A stretch of DNA of 64,000 nucleotides, taken from positions 62,001-126,000 of the forward strand of contig JAYSEK010000002.1 in assembly GCA_041913905.1 (NCBI GenBank), given 5' to 3'. The DNA comes from Roseateles_B sp041913905. GTDB taxonomy: Bacteria; Pseudomonadota; Gammaproteobacteria; Burkholderiales; Burkholderiaceae_C. The notes under the pieces were generated by a model. The model was not told the origin of the DNA and ran no database searches. It was given only the letters and a program-made list of their open reading frames with translations. The translations under genes and the position numbers were made by a program. Shown piece by piece: positions 53,784 to 62,337 of this stretch (within the stretch, counting starts at the first letter, position 1; every line of letters begins with the position of its first letter).

Positions 53784-54197
53784 TTACTTGGTGGCGACGG
53801 CCCGCAGCTTCCCGTCGTTGGTCGGCTGGAATTCGCCGAAGCCGGTGCTGCCATCGGAGAACAGCACGAGCAGGCGTGAGCCGATCAGATCCCCAACGCG
53901 AACGCCCGAAGAAACATCCCCTTGGAAGTCCGGGTCAATGCCGGAGAACTTCACCGCCTTGTCAGGCGAGAAGTTCGCGAAGCGGGCGGTCACGACTTCG
54001 GTGTCGACGCCATCCATGCCCACCAAGGTGGCCGGGCCGGAGTAGGTCCCGAAGGTGTCGAAGAGGATGGGGAATTTGGCGGTTCTCGCGCTGACGCCGA
54101 TTTCACGGACGTCTGCGCTGCTGGCGTTCTGCAGGTTGAGATTGATGCTGAAGCTGTCCAGCGGGCCATCAAAGGTTGCGACAAGTTCCTGTGCCAT
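53784..54197 (-). CDS. Hypothetical beta-rich protein
   Basis: The product is 137 residues and is not recognised. It is acidic and beta-rich, with no cysteine and no signal peptide: LVATFDGPLDSFSINLNLQN, FPILFDTFGTYSGPATLVG, and FSDGSTGFGEFQPTNDG. The repeated Gly/Asp turns recall calcium-binding or jelly-roll proteins, but this is only an impression. A ribosome site (GTGAGGAACAC) precedes the ATG. A 250-bp gap separates it from the chitin monooxygenase gene; that gap holds no gene I can support and is noticeably AT-richer. Confidence 0.65.
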   Translation of the reverse strand: MAQELVATFDGPLDSFSINLNLQNASSADVREIGVSARTAKFPILFDTFGTYSGPATLVGMDGVDTEVVTARFANFSPDKAVKFSGIDPDFQGDVSSGVRVGDLIGSRLLVLFSDGSTGFGEFQPTNDGKLRAVATK

Positions 54198-54447
54198 GAT
54201 GTGTTCCTCACTGAGTGGATAAGGGGCTAGGGGGCGCCGAGCCGCGAGCCCGGCGCATCGGCGCGATCAGAGCATCACGCTCTTCGCAAGCACACTATTC
54301 GTTTCTCAGGAGAAGGTTGCATCCTCAAACTTGACGAGGTAGCGGGATTTGGGGCGCGCAATCTAGGGGGTAGCGATTAGGCCCTGTTCGCTGGAAGAGA
54401 GAGCGTCGGGGTCCACGCGTGTGTCTCGTCCTGTCCTCGCTTGCGGT

Positions 54448-55854
54448 TCACCGCGCGATCCACGCATCCGCCCACGCAAAACCCACGCCCGGCTCGTAGG
54501 CGTTGTTGCTGCTGGACCAGACATTGCACCAGCCGCTGTACGGCGCCGGGCGGCATTCGTAGACCTTGCCGTTCTTGTTCTGCAGCACGCGGGTGCCGGC
54601 CTTGTAGCTGCCCAGGCCCGCAGGGAAGACGTAGTCGTAGCCCGTGCCGCCGGCGGATTTCAGGGTCAGTGCGTAGGTTTTCTGGACCACCGCCCCGCCG
54701 CTTCTGGGCGTGCCCTTGACGACCAGCTGGTAGGTGCCGGCCGCGGGCTTGCTCAGGGGCAGCGTCAGGGTCTGGCCGCTGTTGTTGAGCGATGCGTTGG
54801 CGCTGGCCTTGGCCACGCCGGCCGCGTCGAACAAGGTGGCGTTGACGTCAAGCTGGCCGACGGCCGTGACGCTGAAGCTGAGTGTCAGGTTGCCGTCGCC
54901 ACCGATGGTGTACTCACTGGCCAGGCCGCTGACCAGCACGTCGTTGGCCGGCGGCGGGGCCTTGTCGATCTGGATCTCCACCCGCGTCAGCTTGCTGTCG
55001 TCGCGCACGAAGACCTCGTTCTGACCGTAGGCCGGGTTGATGCTGCCGTCGACGGCCTTTTGCCCCGCCTTGAGCAGGGTCTGCTCGGCGTTGACCCGCG
55101 TGGCGAGCAGGTAGGGCCAGGTGTTCCTGGCGCCGTCCGCGCTGCTGCCGATGGTGATCCGCGTCGCAAACTCTGCCCGCTCGCCCGTGGCGTCGAAGAC
55201 CCGTGTCGAGGCCTTGTCGCCAACGGCCAGGTCCACGCTGGGGTAGATGGTGCCCTTGGCCGTCCAGCCATAGGTTGGCGGCGTGCCATCGAACTGCAGG
55301 TCCAGCAAGTTGTAGAAGCTGTTGCTCGTGTCCGCGATTTCCCAGACGGCCAGCACGATCTGGTAGCCCGACCGTGCCGGCACATTGCAGCTGTGGGTGA
55401 TCGTCGCCGGCGGCTGGCGGCCGCCGCCGTCCACCTGGCAGAAGGGGGTGGAGTCGAAGCTGGCGCGGCTCAGCTTCACATTCGGGTTCCAGTCCGCCCG
55501 GGTGATGTAGTAGCGCCAGTTGCGCGTGGCGTGGTTGGCGGTGAAGGTCCAGCTGAAGCTCTGCAGGCCGGGCTTCATGGGCCTCTTGGTCCAGCGGGTG
55601 GCGGTCTGTTCGTCCAGCTCGGCAAACTGCGCCAGACCGGCGCTGCCGATCTTTCCGTCCGCGGGGCCGGCCGCCGGGTAGCCGGTCGGCGCCTCCAGGC
55701 TCTGGGGCTCGTACTGGATGGCGCCGCAATTGCTGTTGCCGCCCTGTTTGCACAGCAGCGACCGGGATTCCGGGCTGCTGACGTAACCATGTGGGTACGC
55801 GCTCAGCGGTACAAGCAGGGCAAGCAGTATTCCCCAGAGACTGGTCCTCATCAT
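54448..55854 (-). CDS. Secreted chitin lytic polysaccharide monooxygenase, GbpA-like (AA10)
   Basis: The product is 468 residues. The signal peptide ends at SAYP, leaving His-22 as the mature N-terminus (HGYVSSPESR), one half of the copper histidine brace; the other His is in FTANHATRNWRYYIT. The AA10 domain runs to about residue 210. Two beta-sandwich domains follow as in Vibrio GbpA, then a C-terminal aromatic chitin-binding module (VYECRPAPYSGWCNVWSS). It oxidatively breaks crystalline chitin and may act in attachment. The ribosome site GGAGGTGATG overlaps the ATG ATG start. It is divergent from epsA. Confidence 0.93.
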   Translation of the reverse strand: MMRTSLWGILLALLVPLSAYPHGYVSSPESRSLLCKQGGNSNCGAIQYEPQSLEAPTGYPAAGPADGKIGSAGLAQFAELDEQTATRWTKRPMKPGLQSFSWTFTANHATRNWRYYITRADWNPNVKLSRASFDSTPFCQVDGGGRQPPATITHSCNVPARSGYQIVLAVWEIADTSNSFYNLLDLQFDGTPPTYGWTAKGTIYPSVDLAVGDKASTRVFDATGERAEFATRITIGSSADGARNTWPYLLATRVNAEQTLLKAGQKAVDGSINPAYGQNEVFVRDDSKLTRVEIQIDKAPPPANDVLVSGLASEYTIGGDGNLTLSFSVTAVGQLDVNATLFDAAGVAKASANASLNNSGQTLTLPLSKPAAGTYQLVVKGTPRSGGAVVQKTYALTLKSAGGTGYDYVFPAGLGSYKAGTRVLQNKNGKVYECRPAPYSGWCNVWSSSNNAYEPGVGFAWADAWIAR

Positions 55855-56028
55855 CACCTCCGTCGTTGTCGCGCCATTGTGGAAATTGTGCGGATGGCGC
55901 GCAAGTGGATATTTGTTGGTATTTATCCGGTATCTGTTTCGGTCTGTATCGCCTAAGTGGCGTCGGGTTTCAAACGGCTGACATCTGCACTGTCTAGGCT
56001 GCGGCACTGCTTGCCACTGGGAGGAGAC

Positions 56029-56835
56029 ATGAAGGACCAGTCCCATGAGTCCATCGAATGGGCCAACCTGCGTCAGGCCGAGGCCTACTGGCACTGCGCC
56101 GAAACGGCGCAGGCGGTGCGGCGACGCCACCAGTTCTTCATCTGGACTCAGGCCAGCCTGCAGCGACTGCTGCCGCATCAGCTGATGCTGTGCAGCGCCT
56201 GGTCGCCAGTGAGGCGGCAGTTGCAGTCCGAGTTGTTCAACAGCCTGCCGCTGCCCGAGCCTGCGCTGCAGTGGATGCAGGAGCCGGCATGCCAGGGCTG
56301 GTTGACGCAAGGCTGGCTCCGCGCCGGCGGGCTGGCCCAGGTGCTGCCGCTTGCGGCACTGGAGGCCCCAAGCGATGGCGGGCGCGGTGCCCAGGTGCTG
56401 GCTCAGTTGCAGGCCGCTGGATTGAGTCATCTGGCCGTGCTGGGCGTTTCGCGTCCCCAGCGCAGCGAGGAGCTGGAAACCTTCTTCCTGCTGATCTCGC
56501 GCGAGCCCCTGGCGGCGGCACTGTTGAACCTGGTGACGCCCATGCTGCACTGCTGCTGGCGCCGGGTGCAGGCCCAGGAGCTGCAGCTGCAGCAGGGGCA
56601 CTCCCACATCGGAGCCGCCCCCGCGCACGGTGTGACCGAGCGCGAGCGCCAGGTGCTGGCCTGGATGCGCCAGGGCAAGAGCAATCAGGAAATCGGCTTG
56701 CTGCTGGGCATCAGCGCCCTGACGGTCAAGAACCACGTGCAGAAGATCCTGCGCAAGCTCTCGGCCAGCAACCGCGCGCAGGCCGTGGCGCAGGCCATGT
56801 CTTTGCAGTTGATCAACGAGTCTGGCGTGCGCTGA
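56029..56835 (+). CDS. epsA: EpsA-type LuxR-family regulator
   Basis: The product is 268 residues. The C-terminal LuxR helix-turn-helix is VTERERQVLAWMRQGKSNQE, then LGISALTVKNHVQKILRKLSASNRAQAV (shown in part). The N-terminal domain (YWHCAETAQAVRRRHQFFIWTQ) fits the EpsA regulators found at exosortase/PEP-CTERM and exopolysaccharide loci of betaproteobacteria. No exosortase gene is in this window. The start at 56029 has GGAGGAGA before it. It is divergent from the chitin monooxygenase gene and overlaps the convergent vanZ gene by 23 bp. Confidence 0.82.
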   Translation: MKDQSHESIEWANLRQAEAYWHCAETAQAVRRRHQFFIWTQASLQRLLPHQLMLCSAWSPVRRQLQSELFNSLPLPEPALQWMQEPACQGWLTQGWLRAGGLAQVLPLAALEAPSDGGRGAQVLAQLQAAGLSHLAVLGVSRPQRSEELETFFLLISREPLAAALLNLVTPMLHCCWRRVQAQELQLQQGHSHIGAAPAHGVTERERQVLAWMRQGKSNQEIGLLLGISALTVKNHVQKILRKLSASNRAQAVAQAMSLQLINESGVR

Positions 56836-57205
56836 TGCCTTGCCGGCGGGCGCGAAGACGGGATGCCGCCAGGCGCAGGGCGACGGCGAGCAGCAGCCCC
56901 AGGGCGTCGGCCAGCAAGTCAACCCATTCGGCGGACCGTCCGGGCACCTGCGTCTGCAGCACTTCGATCAGTCCCCCGTAGCCCAGCAGTCCCACGGCGG
57001 CTCGACGCTGACGGCGGGGCCAGCCGAGTCCGGCCAGCAGCATCAGGGTGCAAAAGGCACTCAAGTGGTTCAGCTTGTCCCAGCCCAGGTCAGCGACCCT
57101 GGGTGGCGTGGGCGTCAGGGCCAGGTACCCGACGAACAGCGCGGTGAAAGCAAAAAGTATCTGTGTCAGCCTGGGTGACAAGGCGATGCGCAAGAGCTGC
57201 TGCAT
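56813..57205 (-). CDS. VanZ-family membrane protein
   Basis: The product is 130 residues with about four membrane helices: ILFAFTALFVGYLALT, HLSAFCTLMLLAGLGW, AAVGLLGYGGLIEVLQ and LLADALGLLLAVALRLA. DKLNHLSAFCTLMLL and EVLQTQVPGRSAEWVDLLADALG are VanZ-like signatures. VanZ proteins are small membrane proteins linked to glycopeptide tolerance in some bacteria, but in betaproteobacteria they often lie at surface-polysaccharide loci. The 3' end overlaps epsA on the other strand. Confidence 0.88.
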   Translation of the reverse strand: MQQLLRIALSPRLTQILFAFTALFVGYLALTPTPPRVADLGWDKLNHLSAFCTLMLLAGLGWPRRQRRAAVGLLGYGGLIEVLQTQVPGRSAEWVDLLADALGLLLAVALRLAASRLRARRQGISARQTR

Positions 57206-57286
57206 GGGAGGCGCTTGATTCCTGCGGCCCGCGACATGCGGGTCGGGCGGACAGTATCGCCCCTGACCGATGACGTCGCCCGATGG

Positions 57287-58027
57287 CTACCGCCACTTCC
57301 AGCGTTCCTTCATTTCATTGATCAGCGCCGCTTTCTCCCGCATGAACTCGCGCATGGCCACCACTTCTGCCGGGTATTTGTAGGAAGAAAGGTACCAGTG
57401 GCCGCTGGCATGGGGCAGGTCTGGGTCGAACACCGGCACCTCGCCGCCCTCGCGGACCACATGGGCGAAGTAGTACTCGGCGATGCGCGTGTTGAGGTAG
57501 GCACCGTCCACACGCCCGCGCTGCAGTTTTTCGTACAGGCGGTCGTATTGCACCGACTCCTCGATGCGCATCTGGCCCGAGTTGATCAGCTGCTGGTAGG
57601 GGTAGGGCGTGAAGCCATTAGGGATGCCCAGCACCTTGATGCGCGAGACGCCCTTGCCCACGTCCTGCGGCCGGACCATCACGCCGTCGATGAACTCCAT
57701 CATCGGCGCGTAGGCGATGCGCAGGCTGCCCTTGAGCGTGGTCACCCAGTTCGGGTTGTCCGGGAAGATGAAGTCCAGGTCGCCGCGCACGAACATGGCA
57801 TCACGGCGTTTCAGCGGCAGGACCACGTAGCGGAACTCCAGCCCGCGACTCGCGGCAAAGGCATCCAGCATGTCGCGGCCCAGGCCCTGGTAGATGCCGT
57901 TCTTCCATTCGGAGTAGGGCAGGAAGTTCTCGTAGTCCTCCACGCCCACGGTGTAGACCTTGCGGGCCTGGGCGGCTGCGGCGGCCGGTGCCAGCAGCGT
58001 GGACAGCAGCAGTTGACGTCGCCTCAT
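57287..58027 (-). CDS. Periplasmic amino-acid-type binding protein (SBP family 3)
   Basis: The product is 246 residues. The start at 58027 gives a signal peptide (MRRRQLLLSTLLAPAAAAAQA). The mature protein has the family-3 layout: VYTVGVEDYENFLPYSEWKN, GLGRDMLDAFAASRG, FVRGDLDFIFPDNPNW and RGRVDGAYLNTRIAEYYF. It looks like a solute-binding protein for an amino acid or similar small molecule. No transporter permease is adjacent, so it may be an orphan or a sensor. It stands alone on the minus strand. Confidence 0.8.
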   Translation of the reverse strand: MRRRQLLLSTLLAPAAAAAQARKVYTVGVEDYENFLPYSEWKNGIYQGLGRDMLDAFAASRGLEFRYVVLPLKRRDAMFVRGDLDFIFPDNPNWVTTLKGSLRIAYAPMMEFIDGVMVRPQDVGKGVSRIKVLGIPNGFTPYPYQQLINSGQMRIEESVQYDRLYEKLQRGRVDGAYLNTRIAEYYFAHVVREGGEVPVFDPDLPHASGHWYLSSYKYPAEVVAMREFMREKAALINEMKERWKWR

Positions 58028-58230
58028 GGAACCTCCCTGTGCCCGGGCGTCCCGGGAGTGGAGCAATGAAGGGGTCGATGCCTGCAGTGTCGCTCAGCGC
58101 AGCTTCTGTTGCCAGTGTGGGGATGACAATGCCGACGCCGTGGTGCGAGAACGCTCCATGCCAGAGCGCTCCATGCGAGCACAAGCCATTTGAGAAAACG
58201 CAGTGCGGAAAAACTCGGAGCTGGAAAAAC

Positions 58231-58260
58231 AAAGGGCCCGTCCATGTGAACGGGCCCTTT
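58231..58260 (-). terminator. Hairpin terminator of tRNA-Thr
   Basis: AAAGGGCCCG and CGGGCCCTTT form a perfect 10-bp stem around a 10-base loop. On the minus strand it is followed by TTTTT after one G, just downstream of the tRNA-Thr gene. Confidence 0.92.
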
Positions 58261-58294
58261 GCAGAAATCTTCGAATTTTATCGAATGAGAATTC

Positions 58295-58370
58295 TGGTGC
58301 CGGTGAAGAGAGTCGAACTCCCGACCTTCGCATTACGAATGCGCTGCTCTACCAACTGAGCTACACCGGC
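58295..58370 (-). tRNA. tRNA-Thr (CGT)
   Basis: The 76-base minus-strand sequence starts GCCGGTG and pairs with CACCGGC; the D arm is GCTCAGTTGGTAGAGC and the anticodon loop is TTCGTAA (anticodon CGT). The T arm is followed by an encoded CCA. It closely resembles E. coli thrW. Confidence 0.95.
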
Positions 58371-58394
58371 GAAAGACTGCGACTATAGCAGAAT

Positions 58395-59408
58395 TTACGG
58401 CGTCTGCTCAAGATGGTAGCGCGTCACGCGTTCCACCTCGTTCTTGGAGCCCAGCACCACGGACACGCGCTCGTGCAGCTTGGTCGGCTTGAGGTCAAGG
58501 ATGCGTTCGCGGGCGTTGGTGGCGGCGCCGCCGGCCTGCTCGACGAGGAAAGCCATGGGGTTGGCTTCGTACATGAGGCGCAGCTTGCCGGCCTTGTTGG
58601 GCTCGCGCTTGTCCCAGGGGTACATGAAGACGCCGCCACGGGTCAGGATGCGGTGCACGTCGGCCACCATGGACGCGATCCAGCGCATGTTGAAGTTCTT
58701 GCCTCGCGGGCCTTCCTCGCCGGCCAGGCATTCGTCGATGTAGCGCTTCACCGGGGCGTCCCAGTGGCGCATGTTCGACATATTGATCGCGAACTCCTTG
58801 GTGTCTTCCGGAATCTTCACGCCTTCCTGCGTCAGCACGAAGCTGCCCTGCTCGCGGTCCAGCGTGAACATCGCCACGCCGTCGCCCACGGTCAGCACCA
58901 GCGTGGTCTGCGGGCCGTAGACGCAATAGCCCGCGGCCGCCTGCGCGCTGCCGGGCTGCAGGAAGTCGTCCTCGCTGACGCCCTTGCTGCCTTCGGGCTT
59001 CTTCAGCACCGAGAAGATGGTGCCGATGGAGACGTTGACGTCGATGTTGGACGAGCCGTCCAGCGGGTCGAACATCAGCAGGTACTCGCCCTGCGGGAAG
59101 CGGTTGGGCACCAGGTAGATGCCCTCCATTTCCTCGGAGGCCATGGCCGCCAGGTGGCCGCCCCACTCGTTGGCCTCGATCAGCACCTCGTTGGCGATGA
59201 TGTCCAGCTTCTTCTGGACCTCACCCTGCACGTTCTCGCTGCCGGCTGTGCCCAGCACATCGCCGAGAGCACCCTTGTTGACGCTGATGGCGATGCGCTT
59301 GCAGGCGCGGGCCACGACTTCGATCAGCAGGCGCAGCTCCTGCGGGATGTGGCCGTGCTGGCGCTGCTGCTCGATCAGGTACTGCGTGAGGCTGATGCGA
59401 CGGGTCAT
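58395..59408 (-). CDS. fbp: Fructose-1,6-bisphosphatase class I
   Basis: The product is 337 residues. It removes the 1-phosphate of fructose-1,6-bisphosphate in gluconeogenesis. The signature LMFDPLDGSSNIDVNVSIGT with its metal ligands is at about residue 112, and MYPWDKREPNKAGKLRLMYE with GGAATNARERILDL close the active site. The start at 59408 (MTRRISLTQYL) matches the family; the frame upstream is a shadow. It lies 49 bp downstream of pepN on the same strand and may share its transcript. Confidence 0.96.
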   Translation of the reverse strand: MTRRISLTQYLIEQQRQHGHIPQELRLLIEVVARACKRIAISVNKGALGDVLGTAGSENVQGEVQKKLDIIANEVLIEANEWGGHLAAMASEEMEGIYLVPNRFPQGEYLLMFDPLDGSSNIDVNVSIGTIFSVLKKPEGSKGVSEDDFLQPGSAQAAAGYCVYGPQTTLVLTVGDGVAMFTLDREQGSFVLTQEGVKIPEDTKEFAINMSNMRHWDAPVKRYIDECLAGEEGPRGKNFNMRWIASMVADVHRILTRGGVFMYPWDKREPNKAGKLRLMYEANPMAFLVEQAGGAATNARERILDLKPTKLHERVSVVLGSKNEVERVTRYHLEQTP

Positions 59409-59457
59409 GAAAATGCCTTGAAGTTGCGAATGCGGGTCAGACGCTGGCCAGCCGGGC

Positions 59458-62148
59458 TCAGGCAGCGCTGCTGTCCGAGGCCAGTGCGCGCTCGACGATC
59501 TCGCGCACGTCGTTGGACAGCTCGGCCTTGGCAGCCACGCGGGCGATGGCCTCGCGGGCGGCGCTGCGGTAGGGCTCGGCCAGCACGGTCCAGCGGTCCA
59601 TGGCGCGGGCCATGCGTCCGGCCAGCTGCGGGTTGATGCCATCCAGGGCCAGCACCTGCTCGGCCCACAGCACGTAGCCGGCGGCATCGGCGCGGTGGAA
59701 GGCGGCCGGGTTGAACATGAACAGCGAGGCCAGCAGGCTGCGGGCGCGGTTGGGGTTCTTCAGCGTGAAGTCCGGGTGCTGCAGCAGCTGCTTGACACGG
59801 GTGAAGGTCTTGCCACCATGCTCGGCCGCGCGGGCCTGAAGGGCGAACCACTTGTCCACCACCAGGGCCTCGTGCTTGAACAGGCTGTGGAAGCGCTGCA
59901 GCGCGGGCTCGGCCAGCTCTGCGTGGGCGTTGACCAGCGCAGCCAGGGCGCCCAGGCGCTCGGTCATGTTGGTGGCGTCCTTGAAGCGCTGGTAGGCGCG
60001 GCCGGGCCAGACGGTGTCGCCTGTGCGGGTGGCGTTGAGCACCAGCATGGACAGGGCCAGGTTGGCCAGGGCGCGCTGGCCGGACTGCACCGGGGTCGGC
60101 TCGTAGCCGCCCTGCACTTGGTTGGCTTCGTAGGCGGCGGCCCAGTCCTCGGCCAGCGCGGCGGCCAGCTGCACGTGGGCGGCCTCGACGGCGGCATGGA
60201 TCTCCTGCGGGTCCACCACCTCCAGCTGCTCGGCCACATAACCCTCGCCGGGCAGGGTCAGGGCCAGTTCCTTGAAGGCCGAGTCCAGCTGCGGGTCGCG
60301 CAGCACGGCGCGCATCGCCTCGATGTAGGCGGCGTCCAGCTCCAGCGCTTCGCCCGTGCGCACGGCCTTGAGGATGCGGTTCAGCGCCAGGCGCTGGCTG
60401 GCTTCCCAGCGGTTGAAGGCGTCGGCATCGTGCTGCAGCAGCACCAGCAGCTCGGCGTCGCTCAGGCCATCGTCCAGCACCACCGGGGCCGAGAAGCCGC
60501 GCAGCAGCGAAGGCACGGGTTCGCTGGCCACGCCGGTGAACACGAAGGACTGCTCGGCCTGGTCCAGCACCAGCACGCGCTCGGTGCCCACCGGGGCGGC
60601 TTCGCCTTCCAGCTGCAGGGGCAAGACCTGACCCTCGCGGCTCAGCAGGCCCATGGTCACCGGGATCACCTGGGGCAGCTTGTGCTCCTGGCCGGGTGTG
60701 GCGGGGTTGTGCTGCTTGAGCGTCAGGGTGTAGGTCTGCGCGGCGGCGTCGTAGCTGCCGCGGGCCTGCACGCGCGGGGTGCCCGACTGCGAGTACCAGC
60801 GCTTGAAGGCGTCCAGGCGGGTGGCCAGGTCGGAGCCGGGGTTGGCATCGGCGATGGCGGCGGCGAAGTCGTCGCAGGTCACGGCCTGGCCGTCATGGCG
60901 CTCGAAGTACAGCTTCATGCCGGCCTCGAAGCCCTTGCGGCCGACCAGGGTCTGGTACATGCGCACCACTTCCGAGCCCTTGTCGTAGACCGTTGCGGTG
61001 TAGAAGTTATTGATCTCGACGTAGGAGTCGGGGCGCACGGGATGGGCCATGGCGCCGGAGTCCTCGGGGAACTGCGTCGCGCGCAGCTGGCGCACGTCCT
61101 GGATTCGGCAGACGGCACGGGCGCTTGGCGCCGCGGCCATGTCCATGCTGAATTCCTGGTCGCGGAAGACGGTCAGGCCTTCCTTGAGCGAGAGCTGGAA
61201 CCAGTCGCGGCAGGTGACGCGGTTGCCGGTCCAGTTGTGGAAGTACTCGTGCGCGACGATGGACTCGATACGGGCGAAGTCGGCATCCGTCGCCGTGGCC
61301 GGCGAGGCGAGCAGGGCGCTGGTGTTGAAGATGTTCAGGCCCTTGTTCTCCATGGCGCCCATGTTGAAGTCGGACACGCCGACGACCATGAAGCGCTCCA
61401 GGTCCAGGGGCAGGCCGAAGCGGGCCTCGTCCCAGACGATGGAGGCGATGAGGCTGTTCATCGCATGCTCGGTCTTCTCCAGGTCGCCGCGGCGGACGTA
61501 GACCTGCAGCAGGTGGTCCTTGCCGGCACGGGTGCGGATGCGCTGCTCGCGCGAGACCAGGTCGGCGGCCACCAGCGCGAAGAGGTAGCTGGGCTTGGGG
61601 AAGGGGTCGTGCCACTTGGCCAGGTGGCGGCCGTTGTCCAGGTCGGCGGTCTCCAGCAGGTTGCCGTTGGAGAGCAGCACGGGGTACTTGGCCTTGTCGG
61701 CACGCAGGGTGACCGTGTAGACGGCCATCACGTCCGGACGGTCCAGGAAATAGGTGATGCGGCGGAAGCCCTCGGCCTCGCACTGCGTGAAGAAACCGCC
61801 ACCCGAGGTGTAGAGGCCCGACAGCGAGGTGTTCTTCTCAGGGGCGCAGGTGTTGCGGATCTCGAGGGAGAAGTCGGCGTCCGGCGCGCTTTCGATGACC
61901 AGCTCATGGCCTTCCTGGCGGAAGGACACGCTCTCGCCGTTGATCAGCACGCGCAGCAGGTTCAGCTCCTCGCCATGCAGGCGCAGCGGGCCGTGCGGCA
62001 CGGCGGCATTGCGCTCGATCTGCATCTTGCTGGTGACCAGCGTCTTCGCCGGATCAAGGTCGAAGGTCAGGTCGACGGTACGGATCCAGTAGGCCGGAGC
62101 CACGTAGTCTTCGCGGCGGATCAGGGCGGTGGTGCCTTCACGCATCAT
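59458..62148 (-). CDS. pepN: Aminopeptidase N (M1 metalloprotease)
   Basis: The product is 896 residues from ATG 62148; ATG 62175 is possible but has a poorer ribosome site. The M1 domain has the substrate-binding GAMENKGLNIFN and the zinc site HEYFHNWTGNRVT with the third ligand Glu in LKEGLT. The C-terminal helical domain is complete, so length matches the E. coli-type PepN. It removes N-terminal residues from peptides in the cytoplasm. A copy of the dispersed 14-mer lies in the coding sequence at 60621, on the non-coding strand. Confidence 0.96.
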   Translation of the reverse strand: MMREGTTALIRREDYVAPAYWIRTVDLTFDLDPAKTLVTSKMQIERNAAVPHGPLRLHGEELNLLRVLINGESVSFRQEGHELVIESAPDADFSLEIRNTCAPEKNTSLSGLYTSGGGFFTQCEAEGFRRITYFLDRPDVMAVYTVTLRADKAKYPVLLSNGNLLETADLDNGRHLAKWHDPFPKPSYLFALVAADLVSREQRIRTRAGKDHLLQVYVRRGDLEKTEHAMNSLIASIVWDEARFGLPLDLERFMVVGVSDFNMGAMENKGLNIFNTSALLASPATATDADFARIESIVAHEYFHNWTGNRVTCRDWFQLSLKEGLTVFRDQEFSMDMAAAPSARAVCRIQDVRQLRATQFPEDSGAMAHPVRPDSYVEINNFYTATVYDKGSEVVRMYQTLVGRKGFEAGMKLYFERHDGQAVTCDDFAAAIADANPGSDLATRLDAFKRWYSQSGTPRVQARGSYDAAAQTYTLTLKQHNPATPGQEHKLPQVIPVTMGLLSREGQVLPLQLEGEAAPVGTERVLVLDQAEQSFVFTGVASEPVPSLLRGFSAPVVLDDGLSDAELLVLLQHDADAFNRWEASQRLALNRILKAVRTGEALELDAAYIEAMRAVLRDPQLDSAFKELALTLPGEGYVAEQLEVVDPQEIHAAVEAAHVQLAAALAEDWAAAYEANQVQGGYEPTPVQSGQRALANLALSMLVLNATRTGDTVWPGRAYQRFKDATNMTERLGALAALVNAHAELAEPALQRFHSLFKHEALVVDKWFALQARAAEHGGKTFTRVKQLLQHPDFTLKNPNRARSLLASLFMFNPAAFHRADAAGYVLWAEQVLALDGINPQLAGRMARAMDRWTVLAEPYRSAAREAIARVAAKAELSNDVREIVERALASDSSAA
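60621..60634 (+). repeat. Dispersed 14-mer, copy 8
   Basis: Exact copy in plus orientation, antisense to pepN; pepN reads it as E-G-Q-V-L-P, a different frame from the tamA and MoxR copies. Confidence 0.85.
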
Positions 62149-62296
62149 GGCGGGCTTCCTCGTTGTGTTTGTCATTGCCCGGGCTCGTGACCCGAAGCTG
62201 TTGAATTCAATCAGGAGAGACGCGAACGTCGGCACGCCCCAGCCTGCATTCCCCAGCGGGTCCCGCTGATCCGGCTCCGCCGGTCAGCCGGGGCCG

Positions 62297-62310
62297 CCCC
62301 CTCGAGGGGG
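62297..62310. repeat. 14-bp GC-rich palindrome downstream of prfB
   Basis: CCCCCTCGAGGGGG is a perfect palindrome in the 100-bp gap between prfB and pepN, flanked by further GC hairpins (CCGGC-GCA-GCCGG). It may work as a structured terminator without T-run for prfB. Confidence 0.5.
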
Positions 62311-62337
62311 CCGGCGCAGCCGGTAGGGGGTGGGTCA

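Noticed and set aside
59695..62190. 831-codon plus-strand frame opposite pepN
   Set aside because: Shadow of pepN; low-complexity Leu/Gly/Gln/Val text with no motif.
62236..62337. Gene or tRNA in the pepN–prfB gap
   Set aside because: Only GC-rich inverted repeats are present; no frame or cloverleaf.
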